Of a stretch of 64,000 nt of DNA, positions 52,815-61,987 are shown in pieces (position 1 is the stretch's first letter; the number at the start of each line of letters is the position of its first letter). Location: positions 3,038,001 through 3,102,000 of the forward strand of contig NZ_SZZN01000001.1 in the NCBI RefSeq assembly GCF_006125015.1. The letters run 5' to 3'. A program made the position numbers and the translations under genes. This DNA comes from Roseovarius arcticus (lineage in GTDB: Bacteria > Pseudomonadota > Alphaproteobacteria > Rhodobacterales > Rhodobacteraceae). Below the pieces are notes generated by a model. It ran no database searches and was not told the DNA's origin. It saw only the letters and a program-made list of their open reading frames with translations.

Positions 52815-54274
52815 GCTGTGGCACCCCCGGCATCCAGCGAGATAGAGGCGCGGTAGGACCTGAGATTGCGAGCAGTAAAGAGCGCGGCGGGCAGAGGCAG
52901 CATCAGCGTGATCAGTGCAGCTATGACAAGAATGTGGTGTGGCTCGGCAGCGATCAAAGCGCAGAGTGACAGGACAAAGAGTGCTACATGACCAATTGGC
53001 ACTGTGCGATACCGCGATACTGCGTCGCCGGATTTGTTGGTGACGATAAACTGTAGTTTTCCGCCTATCACGCCATCAAGGGTCGCTTTTGCCGATTGCG
53101 GTGCCAACGCAATTCGGCACGCTAACGCGGCAAGGATTGTCGAAAGGCTACGCGCCTCGTTGATGCCGCGCTCTGCCACGCGAAGGACGACGTCAAGAAG
53201 GCAGAGAACGATAGTGGCAGAGGCGAACGCCACCAACCCGGCAGTTGCGCTGTCCAAAAGTAGCGCGGCCAGCAGCAGGATCGCAGGCACTAAAGCTAGG
53301 TTAAACCACGCGGTGAGTTGCGTGATGACGACCAAACGCTGCTGAATATTGAGAGAGCTTGCGTGACCTGTGATGATCGGCAAGTGACGAAGGAGCGTCC
53401 GCAAGTTTCCACTGCACCAGCGATATCTTTGCTTCTCAAGATCGCGCAAGGATAGCGGTAGCAGCCCTTGCCCGACGACCTCATTAATAAAGCGGCCGGA
53501 GTATCCTGCATGGCAAAGCCTGACGCCTAGCTCTGCATCCTCGGTCGTGGTCGCACCCGACCATCCGCCGACGGCAACCAGCGCACGGCGCGAAATCACA
53601 CATAGCGTGCCCGTCAACAGCACCGCCTCCGCGTCATCAGCCATGATTGCATTTGATCTGAAATACTCCTCAAGCTCGGCGTCCACCCCGGCAGCCGCTT
53701 GATCCGTCAACCGATAGGATTGTGGAAACTGAACATAATCCGCGCCTGTGCGCCCTAGTGCGGAGGCCGCGATGCTCAGGAAATCTGGTTGCACGATGTA
53801 ATCGGCGTCGACAGTGACAACATGGGTCGCATCCGCCCGCGTATGATCAAGTGCGATGTTCAAGGCGCCCGCCTTGGCGCCCACGACACCTAGTCTGTGT
53901 AGGAAGGTCAGGCGGCCGGGATGCTGGCTGCAAAACGCCTCAACTGGCCCCCACAAGGCGATATCCTGTGTGTTATTATCCATCACGATCACCTCAAACG
54001 CACCCGTCGTCCAATCCTGGTTGAGCAATGACTGCAATGTGCGGATGACCACTGCGGGTGGCTCGGAATGGGTCGCAACGTGAATGGAAAATACCGGGAT
54101 GGGCTGCAATGCGCCGACATCGCTCGCTGGTTTGGACCGGCCCGCCATCATCGGGCGGAGGCTCATCAACATGATCTGAAGCGCAAGAATAGCGCCGCAT
54201 AAAATTACGCCAACAGCAGGCACCAGAACACAGACAAACAGCAGCGAAAAAATCATGAGCAGACGCAGTTCCAT
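52811..54274 (-). CDS. Membrane glycosyltransferase family 2, processive (cellulose/chitin-synthase) type
   Basis: 487 residues. An N-terminal membrane segment pair (LLMIFSLLFVCVLVPAVGVI and the following hydrophobic run), a GT2 catalytic domain and several C-terminal membrane segments. All four motifs of processive synthases are present: the first Asp region in EVIVMDNNTQD, DxD as VDADYIVQPDF, the TED in ATTTEDAELGVRL and QxxRW as KQRYRWCSGN. The layout is that of NodC, BcsA-like and ICA synthases, which build and export beta-linked polymers or oligomers. As first gene of the seven-gene operon it probably makes the backbone. Confidence 0.93.
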   Translation of the reverse strand: MELRLLMIFSLLFVCVLVPAVGVILCGAILALQIMLMSLRPMMAGRSKPASDVGALQPIPVFSIHVATHSEPPAVVIRTLQSLLNQDWTTGAFEVIVMDNNTQDIALWGPVEAFCSQHPGRLTFLHRLGVVGAKAGALNIALDHTRADATHVVTVDADYIVQPDFLSIAASALGRTGADYVQFPQSYRLTDQAAAGVDAELEEYFRSNAIMADDAEAVLLTGTLCVISRRALVAVGGWSGATTTEDAELGVRLCHAGYSGRFINEVVGQGLLPLSLRDLEKQRYRWCSGNLRTLLRHLPIITGHASSLNIQQRLVVITQLTAWFNLALVPAILLLAALLLDSATAGLVAFASATIVLCLLDVVLRVAERGINEARSLSTILAALACRIALAPQSAKATLDGVIGGKLQFIVTNKSGDAVSRYRTVPIGHVALFVLSLCALIAAEPHHILVIAALITLMLPLPAALFTARNLRSYRASISLDAGGATA

Positions 54275-54469
54275 CGTTCACCCCCGAGGTGTTAAACGCC
54301 GGAAGTGGCGCCTATAAATTAGCCAGTATGGTAGTCATCGGAGAACGTCGCCTTGGTCAGGTTAGTTCCCGGTCATTCGAACAGAGCGCCTGTCCGTCCT
54401 ACACCTTGGGTGTACCGCAGCATCGAAGCTGCCGCCTGCATCTAGATTGAATCGGCAAAGCATTTGTGG

Positions 54470-55204
54470 CTATGCCGGAAACCACGATGTATCCATATCA
54501 GCATAGCGATCATGGAAATCTGTCAGTGCAATCAGCTTGTCCTCCTGCAACAACTCCAGGTGGTTGTTTTGTCGGCGGATCACGCCGTCCTCTTCCATCT
54601 GGATCAGTGTTTTACTGATATAAACGTTGGTCAGGCCGAGATAATCGGCAATTTGGCTTTGGGTCATGGGGAGGCGAATGGTGTTTGTCATTCGCAGATT
54701 AGTGACCCTCAGTCTGGAAATGAGGTCAAGCAACATATAGCTCACCCGTTCGCGGGCGCTCATCCGTCCCATGGCTCGAAGAAGGTCGATGAGGACAACC
54801 TGCTCTCGCAGCGCGATCGATAGCAGCAGGGCAGACAGCCTTGGCGATTCTCTTAAAATGACGTCGAGCGCCGATTTAGGAAATGGACAGAGGCAAACCT
54901 CCTCCATTGTGCAGAGGGTCGTCGTCAGGTGCTTCAATGCGACATCCGGAAATCCGATGATGTCACCGGGGTGGTGAATTTTGACGATCTGTCTGCGGCC
55001 ATCGGGCAGATCCAAGTAACTGAACGCCCAGCCATGCTTGACCACATAGAGGTCGCCGTTGACGTCACCGCCCTGGTAGATTTCCACCGCAGCGCCAAAG
55101 GTTCGTTCAGATTTTTCGAGGTGCGCCAGTCTGGATTTGTCAGCGTCGGTCATGGTCACATAATGTGACAGCTTGGTGACTAGGCAGCTTGATCTATCGG
55201 ACAT
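54470..55204 (-). CDS. Crp/Fnr-family transcriptional regulator
   Basis: 244 residues. An N-terminal cyclic-nucleotide-type beta barrel (GGDVNGDLYVVKHGWAFSYL, IHHPGDIIGFPDVAL) leads through a long helix to a Crp-type HTH: LPMTQSQIADYLGLTNVYIS, then KTLIQMEEDGVIRR. No Fnr-type N-terminal Cys cluster is seen, so an oxygen-sensing iron-sulfur centre is unlikely. It lies 195 bases upstream of the seven-gene glycan operon on the same strand, and is divergent from a receiver protein gene. It may control the operon (inference). Confidence 0.93.
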   Translation of the reverse strand: MSDRSSCLVTKLSHYVTMTDADKSRLAHLEKSERTFGAAVEIYQGGDVNGDLYVVKHGWAFSYLDLPDGRRQIVKIHHPGDIIGFPDVALKHLTTTLCTMEEVCLCPFPKSALDVILRESPRLSALLLSIALREQVVLIDLLRAMGRMSARERVSYMLLDLISRLRVTNLRMTNTIRLPMTQSQIADYLGLTNVYISKTLIQMEEDGVIRRQNNHLELLQEDKLIALTDFHDRYADMDTSWFPA

Positions 55205-55569
55205 TGAAAAACCTCTTCATTTGTTGCGAATACGGAGCGCTCAAATACATTTAGCCTTAGAGCACTAAGCGCCAACATGAACGCAGCATGCTTCGCAATG
55301 CTTAGGCCGCAAGCTGTGACGACAGCCCCGCACGGGACACCAAACCGCGATAAATCCGCACAGCAGGCGGCCCAGAACCAATGCCTGAAGACGCATAGAA
55401 ATCAAAAATTTGGCCTACGTAGACAGCAAATATGCATTTCATCGCCCAAATTGTAAATAATTCACTAATTTCAAAGCAAAGGTCATATTTCCGCCTCTTT
55501 TCGCGGTAGGGTTGTGCGCAAGCACGGTGCATAGGTGCGCCGTATCAACTGGCAGAAGCGAGAGAGAAC
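55205..55569. other. Divergent intergenic region between the Crp/Fnr and receiver genes
   Basis: About 365 bases, AT-rich in 55385-55500, which should contain both promoters. I find no clear operator palindrome. A 76-residue minus frame at 55302-55532 lacks protein character. Confidence 0.4.
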
Positions 55570-56559
55570 ATGAAAATTCTAGCGGTCGATGACGATCCGG
55601 TTATTCTCGAACTTCTCACGCATTTTGTCGCTGCTTCTGGCAGCCACAAGATAGTCACCGCATCGTCGGGCAAAGAGGCATTGGAAATCATAGAGCGCGT
55701 CGGCCTGCGCCAATTCGACTGCTTTCTTTTCGATATTCAGATGCCCGGCATGGACGGAATCGAGCTGATACGTGTGGTGCGGGAGTTACCACGTTGCGCC
55801 GATACGCCTATTCTCATGCTGACGGCGATGTCCGAAAAGCGCTATGTAGACGCTGCATTTGCCGCTGGTGCTATCGACTATGTGACCAAGCCCTTCGAGA
55901 TGTACGAGCTAAAAGGTCGCTTGGCCTTGGTCGACAAATTGGTCGAGGCACGTAAAAGTCGAACCAGCAAGATTTTAGGTGTCAAACCCGTCATTCGCAA
56001 AGGCGACATGCCAGCCCCCCCGAATGACGTGCTGCTTCACGAGCCTATCAAGATTCTCGAAGTGGAAAACGTGATTGAGTATCTGGCTATGGAGAATTAC
56101 GTGGCTCAGTTGTCGCGCAGTTCGCTGTTTGGATCGGTGACGTTCGCATTCTCAATCCGCCAGATCGAAGAAATCCATGCGAGGATGAGTTCATTTGAAT
56201 TCTATAGCCTGGTATCCGATGTGGCCGAGGTGATTTCCGATACCCTGCATGGGCATCAATTTCTGATGTCCTACGCCGGTAATGGTACCTTTGTCTGCGT
56301 CACCGAGAGCGGTTGGCGGCCTGATATGACGCAGTTGATGGACGCCGTGAACCTGTCGCTTTCGCGTACTGAACTCTATGACAATTCAGGCACGCGCGTT
56401 CAGGCGAGGGTCAGCACGGGCGATGCCATTCGCCTTATCTGGCAGAGCAAAGCAACCATTATGGACTCCATCGCCAAGGCCCACTCCAGCGCCGAGGCAG
56501 CCAGCGTCGCGTATGAAACCGCGCGCCATGATTACTGGTCTACAGAAAACCGCGCTTGA
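55570..56559 (+). CDS. Response regulator with degenerate GGDEF-like output domain
   Basis: 329 residues. The receiver domain (1-120) is complete: acidic pair in KILAVDDDPVI, phospho-Asp in FLFDIQMPGMDG, Thr in ILMLTAMSEKR and Lys in YVTKPFEMYELK. The C-terminal part (about 170-325) has the length and layout of a GGDEF domain (FAFSIRQIEEIHARMSSFEF, DTLHGHQFLMSYAGNGTFVCV), but the signature is YAGNGTF in place of GGDEF, so no cyclase activity is expected. It could bind a nucleotide or a partner. Divergent from the Crp/Fnr gene. Confidence 0.85.
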   Translation: MKILAVDDDPVILELLTHFVAASGSHKIVTASSGKEALEIIERVGLRQFDCFLFDIQMPGMDGIELIRVVRELPRCADTPILMLTAMSEKRYVDAAFAAGAIDYVTKPFEMYELKGRLALVDKLVEARKSRTSKILGVKPVIRKGDMPAPPNDVLLHEPIKILEVENVIEYLAMENYVAQLSRSSLFGSVTFAFSIRQIEEIHARMSSFEFYSLVSDVAEVISDTLHGHQFLMSYAGNGTFVCVTESGWRPDMTQLMDAVNLSLSRTELYDNSGTRVQARVSTGDAIRLIWQSKATIMDSIAKAHSSAEAASVAYETARHDYWSTENRA

Positions 56560-56734
56560 AGGTTCTGGCATCAGCAATCACACGGCTTTGAAGCCCTGCG
56601 CGTCAACTTCTTGACCCGTTTGCAATAACGTCAACCTTAGGTGTCATCTTTGCTATTCCGCCGCCGAATTGGGAACGAGCGGAAAGCTAGCCAATCCCCC
56701 CCTAAGTGACTTCGTAGCCGACCTCGTGGTCCTG

Positions 56735-57124
56735 TCAGGCGCTCAGCTTTATGCGATGCTCGTCGAGAACTGCCATGATCTGATCGCCCAGCAAAAGCGG
56801 GTCAAAGGGCTTACTGATCACAGACGCCGCGCCACAAGCGTGGAGCCTTTCAATCTCTGCATGCTGTGCGCGCGCAGTCATAAAAATTGTCAGACCGAAT
56901 GGTATGGACGGCATTTCGCGTATCTTATCGAGCACTTCGCAGCCAGTCATTCCGGGCATCATCATATCCAGCAACAGCACATCGGGGCGAAACGTCCCAA
57001 CCTGCTGCAAAGCCTCTTGGCCGGAGGCGCATTGAAGCACCTCGAACTGTCCAGATAGCGAGAGCGCTAATTTTGCAATTTCCCGGATATCCGCATCATC
57101 TTCTACGTGTAAAATCTTGATCAT
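56735..57124 (-). CDS. Stand-alone response regulator receiver protein
   Basis: 129 residues from the ATG at 57124 (GAGGCGCAC lies upstream; the frame is open to 57232 without family similarity). CheY-like: ILHVEDDADIREIA, phospho-Asp in VLLLDMMMPGMTGCE (about 53), Thr in IFMTARAQHAEIE and Lys in VISKPFDPLLLG. No output domain. It follows the hybrid kinase gene on the same strand after 135 bases, so it may receive phosphate from it. Confidence 0.92.
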   Translation of the reverse strand: MIKILHVEDDADIREIAKLALSLSGQFEVLQCASGQEALQQVGTFRPDVLLLDMMMPGMTGCEVLDKIREMPSIPFGLTIFMTARAQHAEIERLHACGAASVISKPFDPLLLGDQIMAVLDEHRIKLSA

Positions 57125-57259
57125 GTGCGCCTCGTGATCACTGCCGGAATGGAAGTGAATTAATTGCGTTGAAAATCTAATATATAACAAATGCAAAAAC
57201 ATACAGGCAGAATTGTGACGGGATCGGTTCAAGTTTGCGAGTGGCGACAGTGGCCCATC

Positions 57260-60200
57260 TCAGGAGGCCCTTGCCAAACAACGCTTGACCGATTTGACGA
57301 TTGCGGGCAGCTCTGATCTGCTTTTGATCAGATCAATCAGTAGCCTGGGGTCTCTGGTCTGGTCCTCGTCGGCCGACAGACCGATAAGGTGCGCGCCCGG
57401 TTGCCGGGCTGCCAGCTTGTCCAAGAAGATGCGCACATCGTCACCCGGCAATGCGCAGTCGAGGATCACCGCATCCAGAAACGTGCTTGCCGAAATCTGT
57501 GCCGCGTCCGTCAGTGACGTCGCATGAATGACGTTTGCCACCGGCGCGAGCGCTGACGCGATCACCTCCGCAAAATCCTTGTCTTCTTCAAAGTGAAGCA
57601 CAGTCATCTTTTCGGCCGGGGAGTCCGTCAAATGTACGTCACTCGCGGCGCTGAATGGCTCATCTTGCTGCTCAAGCTCTTTGGAGATCGGGCAGGTAAA
57701 CCAGAACACGGTGACACCGTTGGCAACGCTTTCAAAACCGATCTCGCCCTCATGGCGTTTTATAATCTTTCGGGTGATGTTCAGGCCCAGACCAGTGCCG
57801 CCGATCGCGCGCGTATCAGTACTGTCTGCTTGGGAAAACGCTTGAAATATCTTTGACTGAAAACTCTCAGGCACTCCGGGGCCAAAATTTTGAATGTATA
57901 CGATCGCAAAGTCATCAATCCGCTCCGCTTTGATCAAGACTTTTGTGTCTTTGGATGAATATTTGCAGGCGTTAGATATAAGATTGGCGAGCACTTGTTT
58001 GATGCGGCTCGCATCAACACGCACATTCAGCGGGTCATCCGGCAGGTGCAACGTCAGCTGATTGCCATGAGTCAGCGCAAAGGGCGACATTTCTTCAATT
58101 GCGGCGCTGATGATCGGTGCGAGATCGTGAGTTTCAAAGTTAAACGCGACCTCCCCCGAGGAAATCTTCTCTAGGTCAAGAATATCATTGACGATGCTCG
58201 ACAGTCGATCAGCGTTAGAGCGTGCAATTTCGACCAAGCGGGCAGTCATTTTCGGAAGAGGCCGGTCCGATGAACCCTTTACCAAATCCAGCGCCCCTTT
58301 GATCGACGTCAGCGGTGTGCGCAATTCGTGGCTGACAGTCGCGACAAACTCATTCTTGATCTGGTCGAGCCGCTTTTGATCCGTGATGTCGTTAATCTGA
58401 ACGATGTAGAAATTCTCGTCAGTATTGCGATCATAGGTCCAGGAAATGTTGAACAGACCCCAGCGGATTTCACCATTGCTACGCAAAATGCGGTGCTGGG
58501 CCGAGTATGTCTGCTTGTTAGCCGCCAGCGTTATGGCCGAGACGCCTATATAGATCTCCTTGATGTCCTCACGCGGCATCATGTCTGCCAGTCTCGCATC
58601 TTGCGTGATCCGGTCTTCGCTGACGCCGCACAGCTTGCAGAATGCGTCGTTTACAAGCACGAACTGCCCCTTGCTGTCCACCAGGGCCATACCCACAGGT
58701 GCGGCCGCAACAACTTGTCGGAACCTCTGCTCGCTCACTTCCAGCGCGTTGCGTGCCTGATAAAGCTCGGTCACGTCCCATTCGGTGCCGATCATCCGGG
58801 TTGCTGTGCCGTCCTCTGCACGCTCAACAATGGACGAGTCAGAGCGGATCCACCGCCATTCGTTCTCACCGAATTTCACACGAAACTCGGAGACAGCCCT
58901 TTCACTCAAGCCTTCGGTGCAGTCCTTTTCGGTACGCATCATGACAAGCAAATCATCCGGATGAACCCGCGAGTAGAACATGGCTTGCGGGTCTATATCG
59001 AAGACATCTTCGTCATATCCCATATTGCGAAGCCAAGTACCTGACACTTCCATTTTGCCGGTGACAAAATTGAAATCAAATACACCGATCTGCCCGGCCT
59101 CGAGAGCCATATCATACAAGGTTTTTGCCCGTGTCAGATCTTCTTGGGCCTTGATCTGAGCCGTGACGTCCCGAACGATCGCTGTGGTTCGCCCGTGTCC
59201 GTCTGCATTGGTCCATTCGTTTCTTTGCAAATCCAAGAATAATGTAGGGCCGGTCTGTGCGGCGCCGTGAGCATTGTAGTCCTGCTGCTCACCCGAGGTT
59301 TTGATTTCCTTGATCAGGTCCGAAAATTTTAAACCGGAAAGGCTTGGATCATCATGACGCAACATAATCTGCGCCGCGCGATTTGAGAATAGAACGACAT
59401 CATCGGCATCTAGCACAAAAACTGCAATTACATCATTCTCGACGATTGCCTGATTTTCTCGATCTCGCGACTCGACTTGCCGCGTGCGAAGATCCGCAAC
59501 TTCCCGCATCGCTTCGCTACGTCGATTTATGGCTCGAAACAGGGAAAGCAGCAGCGCGGTCAACAGAATTCCGACAAGCAGAATGACAGCAGGTTGGTTG
59601 CTTTCAAAAGCATTATCGAACCGCGGTGTGCTGTGAAAGACTATGGTCCATGGACGTCCAAACTGTTCAACAGTGTATGTGGCCGAATGGGCGCCTTCAG
59701 TTTCCCCTGCGAGATGATTTTCAAAAATCATTTTCTCAGGAAGCGCGCTCGACCCATCGAAAAGGTGGAATGTATAACTGTCGCCTGAACTGGGTGTGAG
59801 ATCGGACAGCAGGTTTTTTGCTATGAAGGGGGCATAGACCCAACCAAGGAACTCACCTTTGCCATTTTGGTCGGCTAAAGATGCGCCTGCTTTTGCAAAA
59901 TACGGTACAAGCAACAGGAAACCAGCCTGTTCCTTTGCGTGTTGCAGGAGGTGAATAGGAGGTGTCAGCTGAGCTTCGCCTGTATCGCGGGCTAACTCCA
60001 GAACCTCCCTTCTCACGGGTTCGAACGTCACATCAAGGCCGAGTGCATTCAAGTTTTCATTGATAGGATAGATGTACTTCACCAGATAATGCGTCTGAGC
60101 ACCGGTAAGGTTCTTTATCGTGTAGTCTGGCTGCCCATCCTGCCGGGTCCGTCGCAGATAGTCGTCGATCTCGGCGTCTGGAACGGACTGAACAAAGCCA

Positions 60201-60490
60201 ATTCCGCTCACCCCTGGCAAAAGCGTCTTCGCCTCTAGCTGGCTGACGTAGTCTGCAAAGGCTGCATGTGACATTTTATCGGCAACACGAAGGAATGCGG
60301 CCGTACCTTGGAGCGCCTGCAGATAGGTCTGCATACGTGTTTGAAGAACCTGAACGCCATCCTCGCTCAAGCGTCGAAACTCACCATCTGCGGCCTGATC
60401 TTTGGACGCGACGCTGACGGAGAAGAGTATCGCTGTGACGAGCATGCATAAGCATGTGAAAATCAATTCAGCCCAGCCCGGCAACTTCAT
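57260..60490 (-). CDS. CHASE-PAS hybrid sensor histidine kinase
   Basis: 1076 residues. Order: membrane segment (LIFTCLCMLVTAILFSVSVA), periplasmic CHASE domain (GIGFVQSVPDAEIDDYL, VTFEPVRREVLELARDTGEA), second membrane segment near 310 (PAVILLVGILLTALLLSLF), three PAS-like repeats (about 350-690), then HisKA with the phospho-His at about 721 (FVATVSHELRTPLTSIKGAL), HATPase (LISNACKYSSKD, GTGLGLNITRKI), and a C-terminal receiver with Asp in AVILDCALPGDD. The CHASE domain senses small extracellular ligands. The receiver lacks an obvious conserved Lys context, so it may be divergent. The gene is first in a unit with the stand-alone receiver. Confidence 0.93.
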   Translation of the reverse strand: MKLPGWAELIFTCLCMLVTAILFSVSVASKDQAADGEFRRLSEDGVQVLQTRMQTYLQALQGTAAFLRVADKMSHAAFADYVSQLEAKTLLPGVSGIGFVQSVPDAEIDDYLRRTRQDGQPDYTIKNLTGAQTHYLVKYIYPINENLNALGLDVTFEPVRREVLELARDTGEAQLTPPIHLLQHAKEQAGFLLLVPYFAKAGASLADQNGKGEFLGWVYAPFIAKNLLSDLTPSSGDSYTFHLFDGSSALPEKMIFENHLAGETEGAHSATYTVEQFGRPWTIVFHSTPRFDNAFESNQPAVILLVGILLTALLLSLFRAINRRSEAMREVADLRTRQVESRDRENQAIVENDVIAVFVLDADDVVLFSNRAAQIMLRHDDPSLSGLKFSDLIKEIKTSGEQQDYNAHGAAQTGPTLFLDLQRNEWTNADGHGRTTAIVRDVTAQIKAQEDLTRAKTLYDMALEAGQIGVFDFNFVTGKMEVSGTWLRNMGYDEDVFDIDPQAMFYSRVHPDDLLVMMRTEKDCTEGLSERAVSEFRVKFGENEWRWIRSDSSIVERAEDGTATRMIGTEWDVTELYQARNALEVSEQRFRQVVAAAPVGMALVDSKGQFVLVNDAFCKLCGVSEDRITQDARLADMMPREDIKEIYIGVSAITLAANKQTYSAQHRILRSNGEIRWGLFNISWTYDRNTDENFYIVQINDITDQKRLDQIKNEFVATVSHELRTPLTSIKGALDLVKGSSDRPLPKMTARLVEIARSNADRLSSIVNDILDLEKISSGEVAFNFETHDLAPIISAAIEEMSPFALTHGNQLTLHLPDDPLNVRVDASRIKQVLANLISNACKYSSKDTKVLIKAERIDDFAIVYIQNFGPGVPESFQSKIFQAFSQADSTDTRAIGGTGLGLNITRKIIKRHEGEIGFESVANGVTVFWFTCPISKELEQQDEPFSAASDVHLTDSPAEKMTVLHFEEDKDFAEVIASALAPVANVIHATSLTDAAQISASTFLDAVILDCALPGDDVRIFLDKLAARQPGAHLIGLSADEDQTRDPRLLIDLIKSRSELPAIVKSVKRCLARAS

Positions 60491-60817
60491 GAGATCATCA
60501 TTCTTCCAGTTTTTGAATATTCAGTTGCCAAAGATATTCTCTACCTTAGGTTGCTTGATTGCCAACGTCTACTCGACTGGATCGAATTGACAGCAGTGTT
60601 GTACTAACCCCCGTAGCGGGCGCTGCAAGTGGCTCTTCTGGGTTACTTGGCTCAAGATTGGATGTTAAAAGGGGAAATTGGGTGATGCCTCACGGCGCGA
60701 TGGGCTCCGGGACATTTACTACGCAGTCCGGCACGACAGCATTTCGCAAGCTCTGCGATACCACTGCAGGTGGTTACTTTTACCGCAGTTATAAGTGGCT
60801 TTTGGCCATACAGGGAA
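60491..60817. other. Gene-free stretch between the hybrid kinase and a glycosyltransferase gene
   Basis: About 330 bases upstream of the hybrid kinase and downstream of the minus-strand glycosyltransferase. No terminator hairpin, RNA or repeat was recognised. A plus-strand 96-residue frame from 60559 looks random. Confidence 0.4.
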
Positions 60818-61987
60818 TCACAAGCCAGAAGCCGCAAGAGTTCTTGTGATCACTTTGCCTATCGCCCCAAAAGAATGCTCCCGTCTTAACAGGTCTACGC
60901 CGTTTAACGTCTTCTGCTTCGCCTTCTCAGGTTGGTCGTAAATCTCCTGCAATCTGGATGCGGCTTGTTCAATTGACGGATCGGCCCATCTGGCGTTTTC
61001 CCAGCCAACATAATCACCGTCCTTTAATGCAAGATACCGCCATTCAACCGGAAAACCTGTTTCCTCATTTATAAAATCTCTTGTTCCTCCGTAATCCGTA
61101 CAGATGACGCTGCGCCCTGCAAGCAGCGCTTCGGCGCAACCCAGGCCGAACCCTTCTGATCTGTGAAGGGAGATGAAAGCGTGGTGATCCAGCATGAGCG
61201 TAGTCATTTCCGCTTCGGAAATTGTCTTGTCCAGAATTGTTATTCTTGGATCTTTCTGCGCCTGCTCAGCCAGCCAAGCTCGACGCCCATGATCCCGTTG
61301 GCCGCGGGTCTTTACGGTCAACCGCACGTCGCTGCGTTCGCGAGGAAATGCAGCCTGAAATGCTAAAACTGCCCCTTCCGGGTTTTTGCGGGCAGCAAAA
61401 GAGTCGAAGTCGAAATACGTCAGAAACTTGAGGCTGCCACCATTTACCGCTGGCAATGGGTTAGTTGCGGGGACGTCTACCGGCTGTTTTACCAGATGTA
61501 CCGGTGCTGATAGCTCAGCTTGCAAGCAATCAAAAATGAACTTTGAGGGGGCCCAGAAGCTGTCGAATTCGTTACAAGACTCTTTGATCTTGGAAGGTAG
61601 CTTTTCCAGCTCCCAGAACGGGTAAATGATATTATGTTGCCTCGTGCAAATGTCTTTGCGAAGATTTTTAACTTCGTTGATACCAAGAACACTGAGGCTT
61701 GCCTTGACGCTCTTTGGTGTCGAAAGCCGGTCCTTGAATACATCAGTATTCTGACGACCCTTCAGCTCCCGATTTATAAGCCCCGTAGGAAAATTTTGTG
61801 TGTCGGCGGCAGCCGAAAGTAGACGTACGGATTCGCCAAGGCCTATTTCCGAAAGGAAGTACCCATGAATATTTAATCCAAAACGAAGCGGCGGATTTGG
61901 CCTCAACTGGCATGGTTTCTTCATTTCGGTTGGGCACTGTGCCTTCCAGCACGGAAGCATCCGCAACGCTTTTTTCTTCAACTTCAT
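60818..61987 (-). CDS. Glycosyltransferase (GT4/GT-B type)
   Basis: 389 residues. GT-B signs: GLNIHGYFLSEIGLGESVRLL near the N-terminus (about 36, given by position) and the donor-site ISLHRSEGFGLGCAEALLAG followed by GRSVICTDYGGTRDFI, the typical E-x7-E region. The middle FDSFWAPSKFIFDCLQ block is common in GT4 proteins of sugar clusters. The first 30 residues are basic (MKLKKKALRM...) and may be an over-long start. GC looks lower than its neighbours. It stands before the GDP-fucose gene region but on the opposite strand. Confidence 0.87.
   Translation of the reverse strand: MKLKKKALRMLPCWKAQCPTEMKKPCQLRPNPPLRFGLNIHGYFLSEIGLGESVRLLSAAADTQNFPTGLINRELKGRQNTDVFKDRLSTPKSVKASLSVLGINEVKNLRKDICTRQHNIIYPFWELEKLPSKIKESCNEFDSFWAPSKFIFDCLQAELSAPVHLVKQPVDVPATNPLPAVNGGSLKFLTYFDFDSFAARKNPEGAVLAFQAAFPRERSDVRLTVKTRGQRDHGRRAWLAEQAQKDPRITILDKTISEAEMTTLMLDHHAFISLHRSEGFGLGCAEALLAGRSVICTDYGGTRDFINEETGFPVEWRYLALKDGDYVGWENARWADPSIEQAASRLQEIYDQPEKAKQKTLNGVDLLRREHSFGAIGKVITRTLAASGL

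Noticed and set aside
55302..55532. 76-residue minus-strand frame
   Set aside because: No recognisable motif or ribosome site; lies in an AT-rich divergent promoter region.
60559..60849. 96-residue plus-strand frame
   Set aside because: Low-complexity Ser/Gly/Thr composition, no ribosome site, overlaps the end of a clear glycosyltransferase gene.
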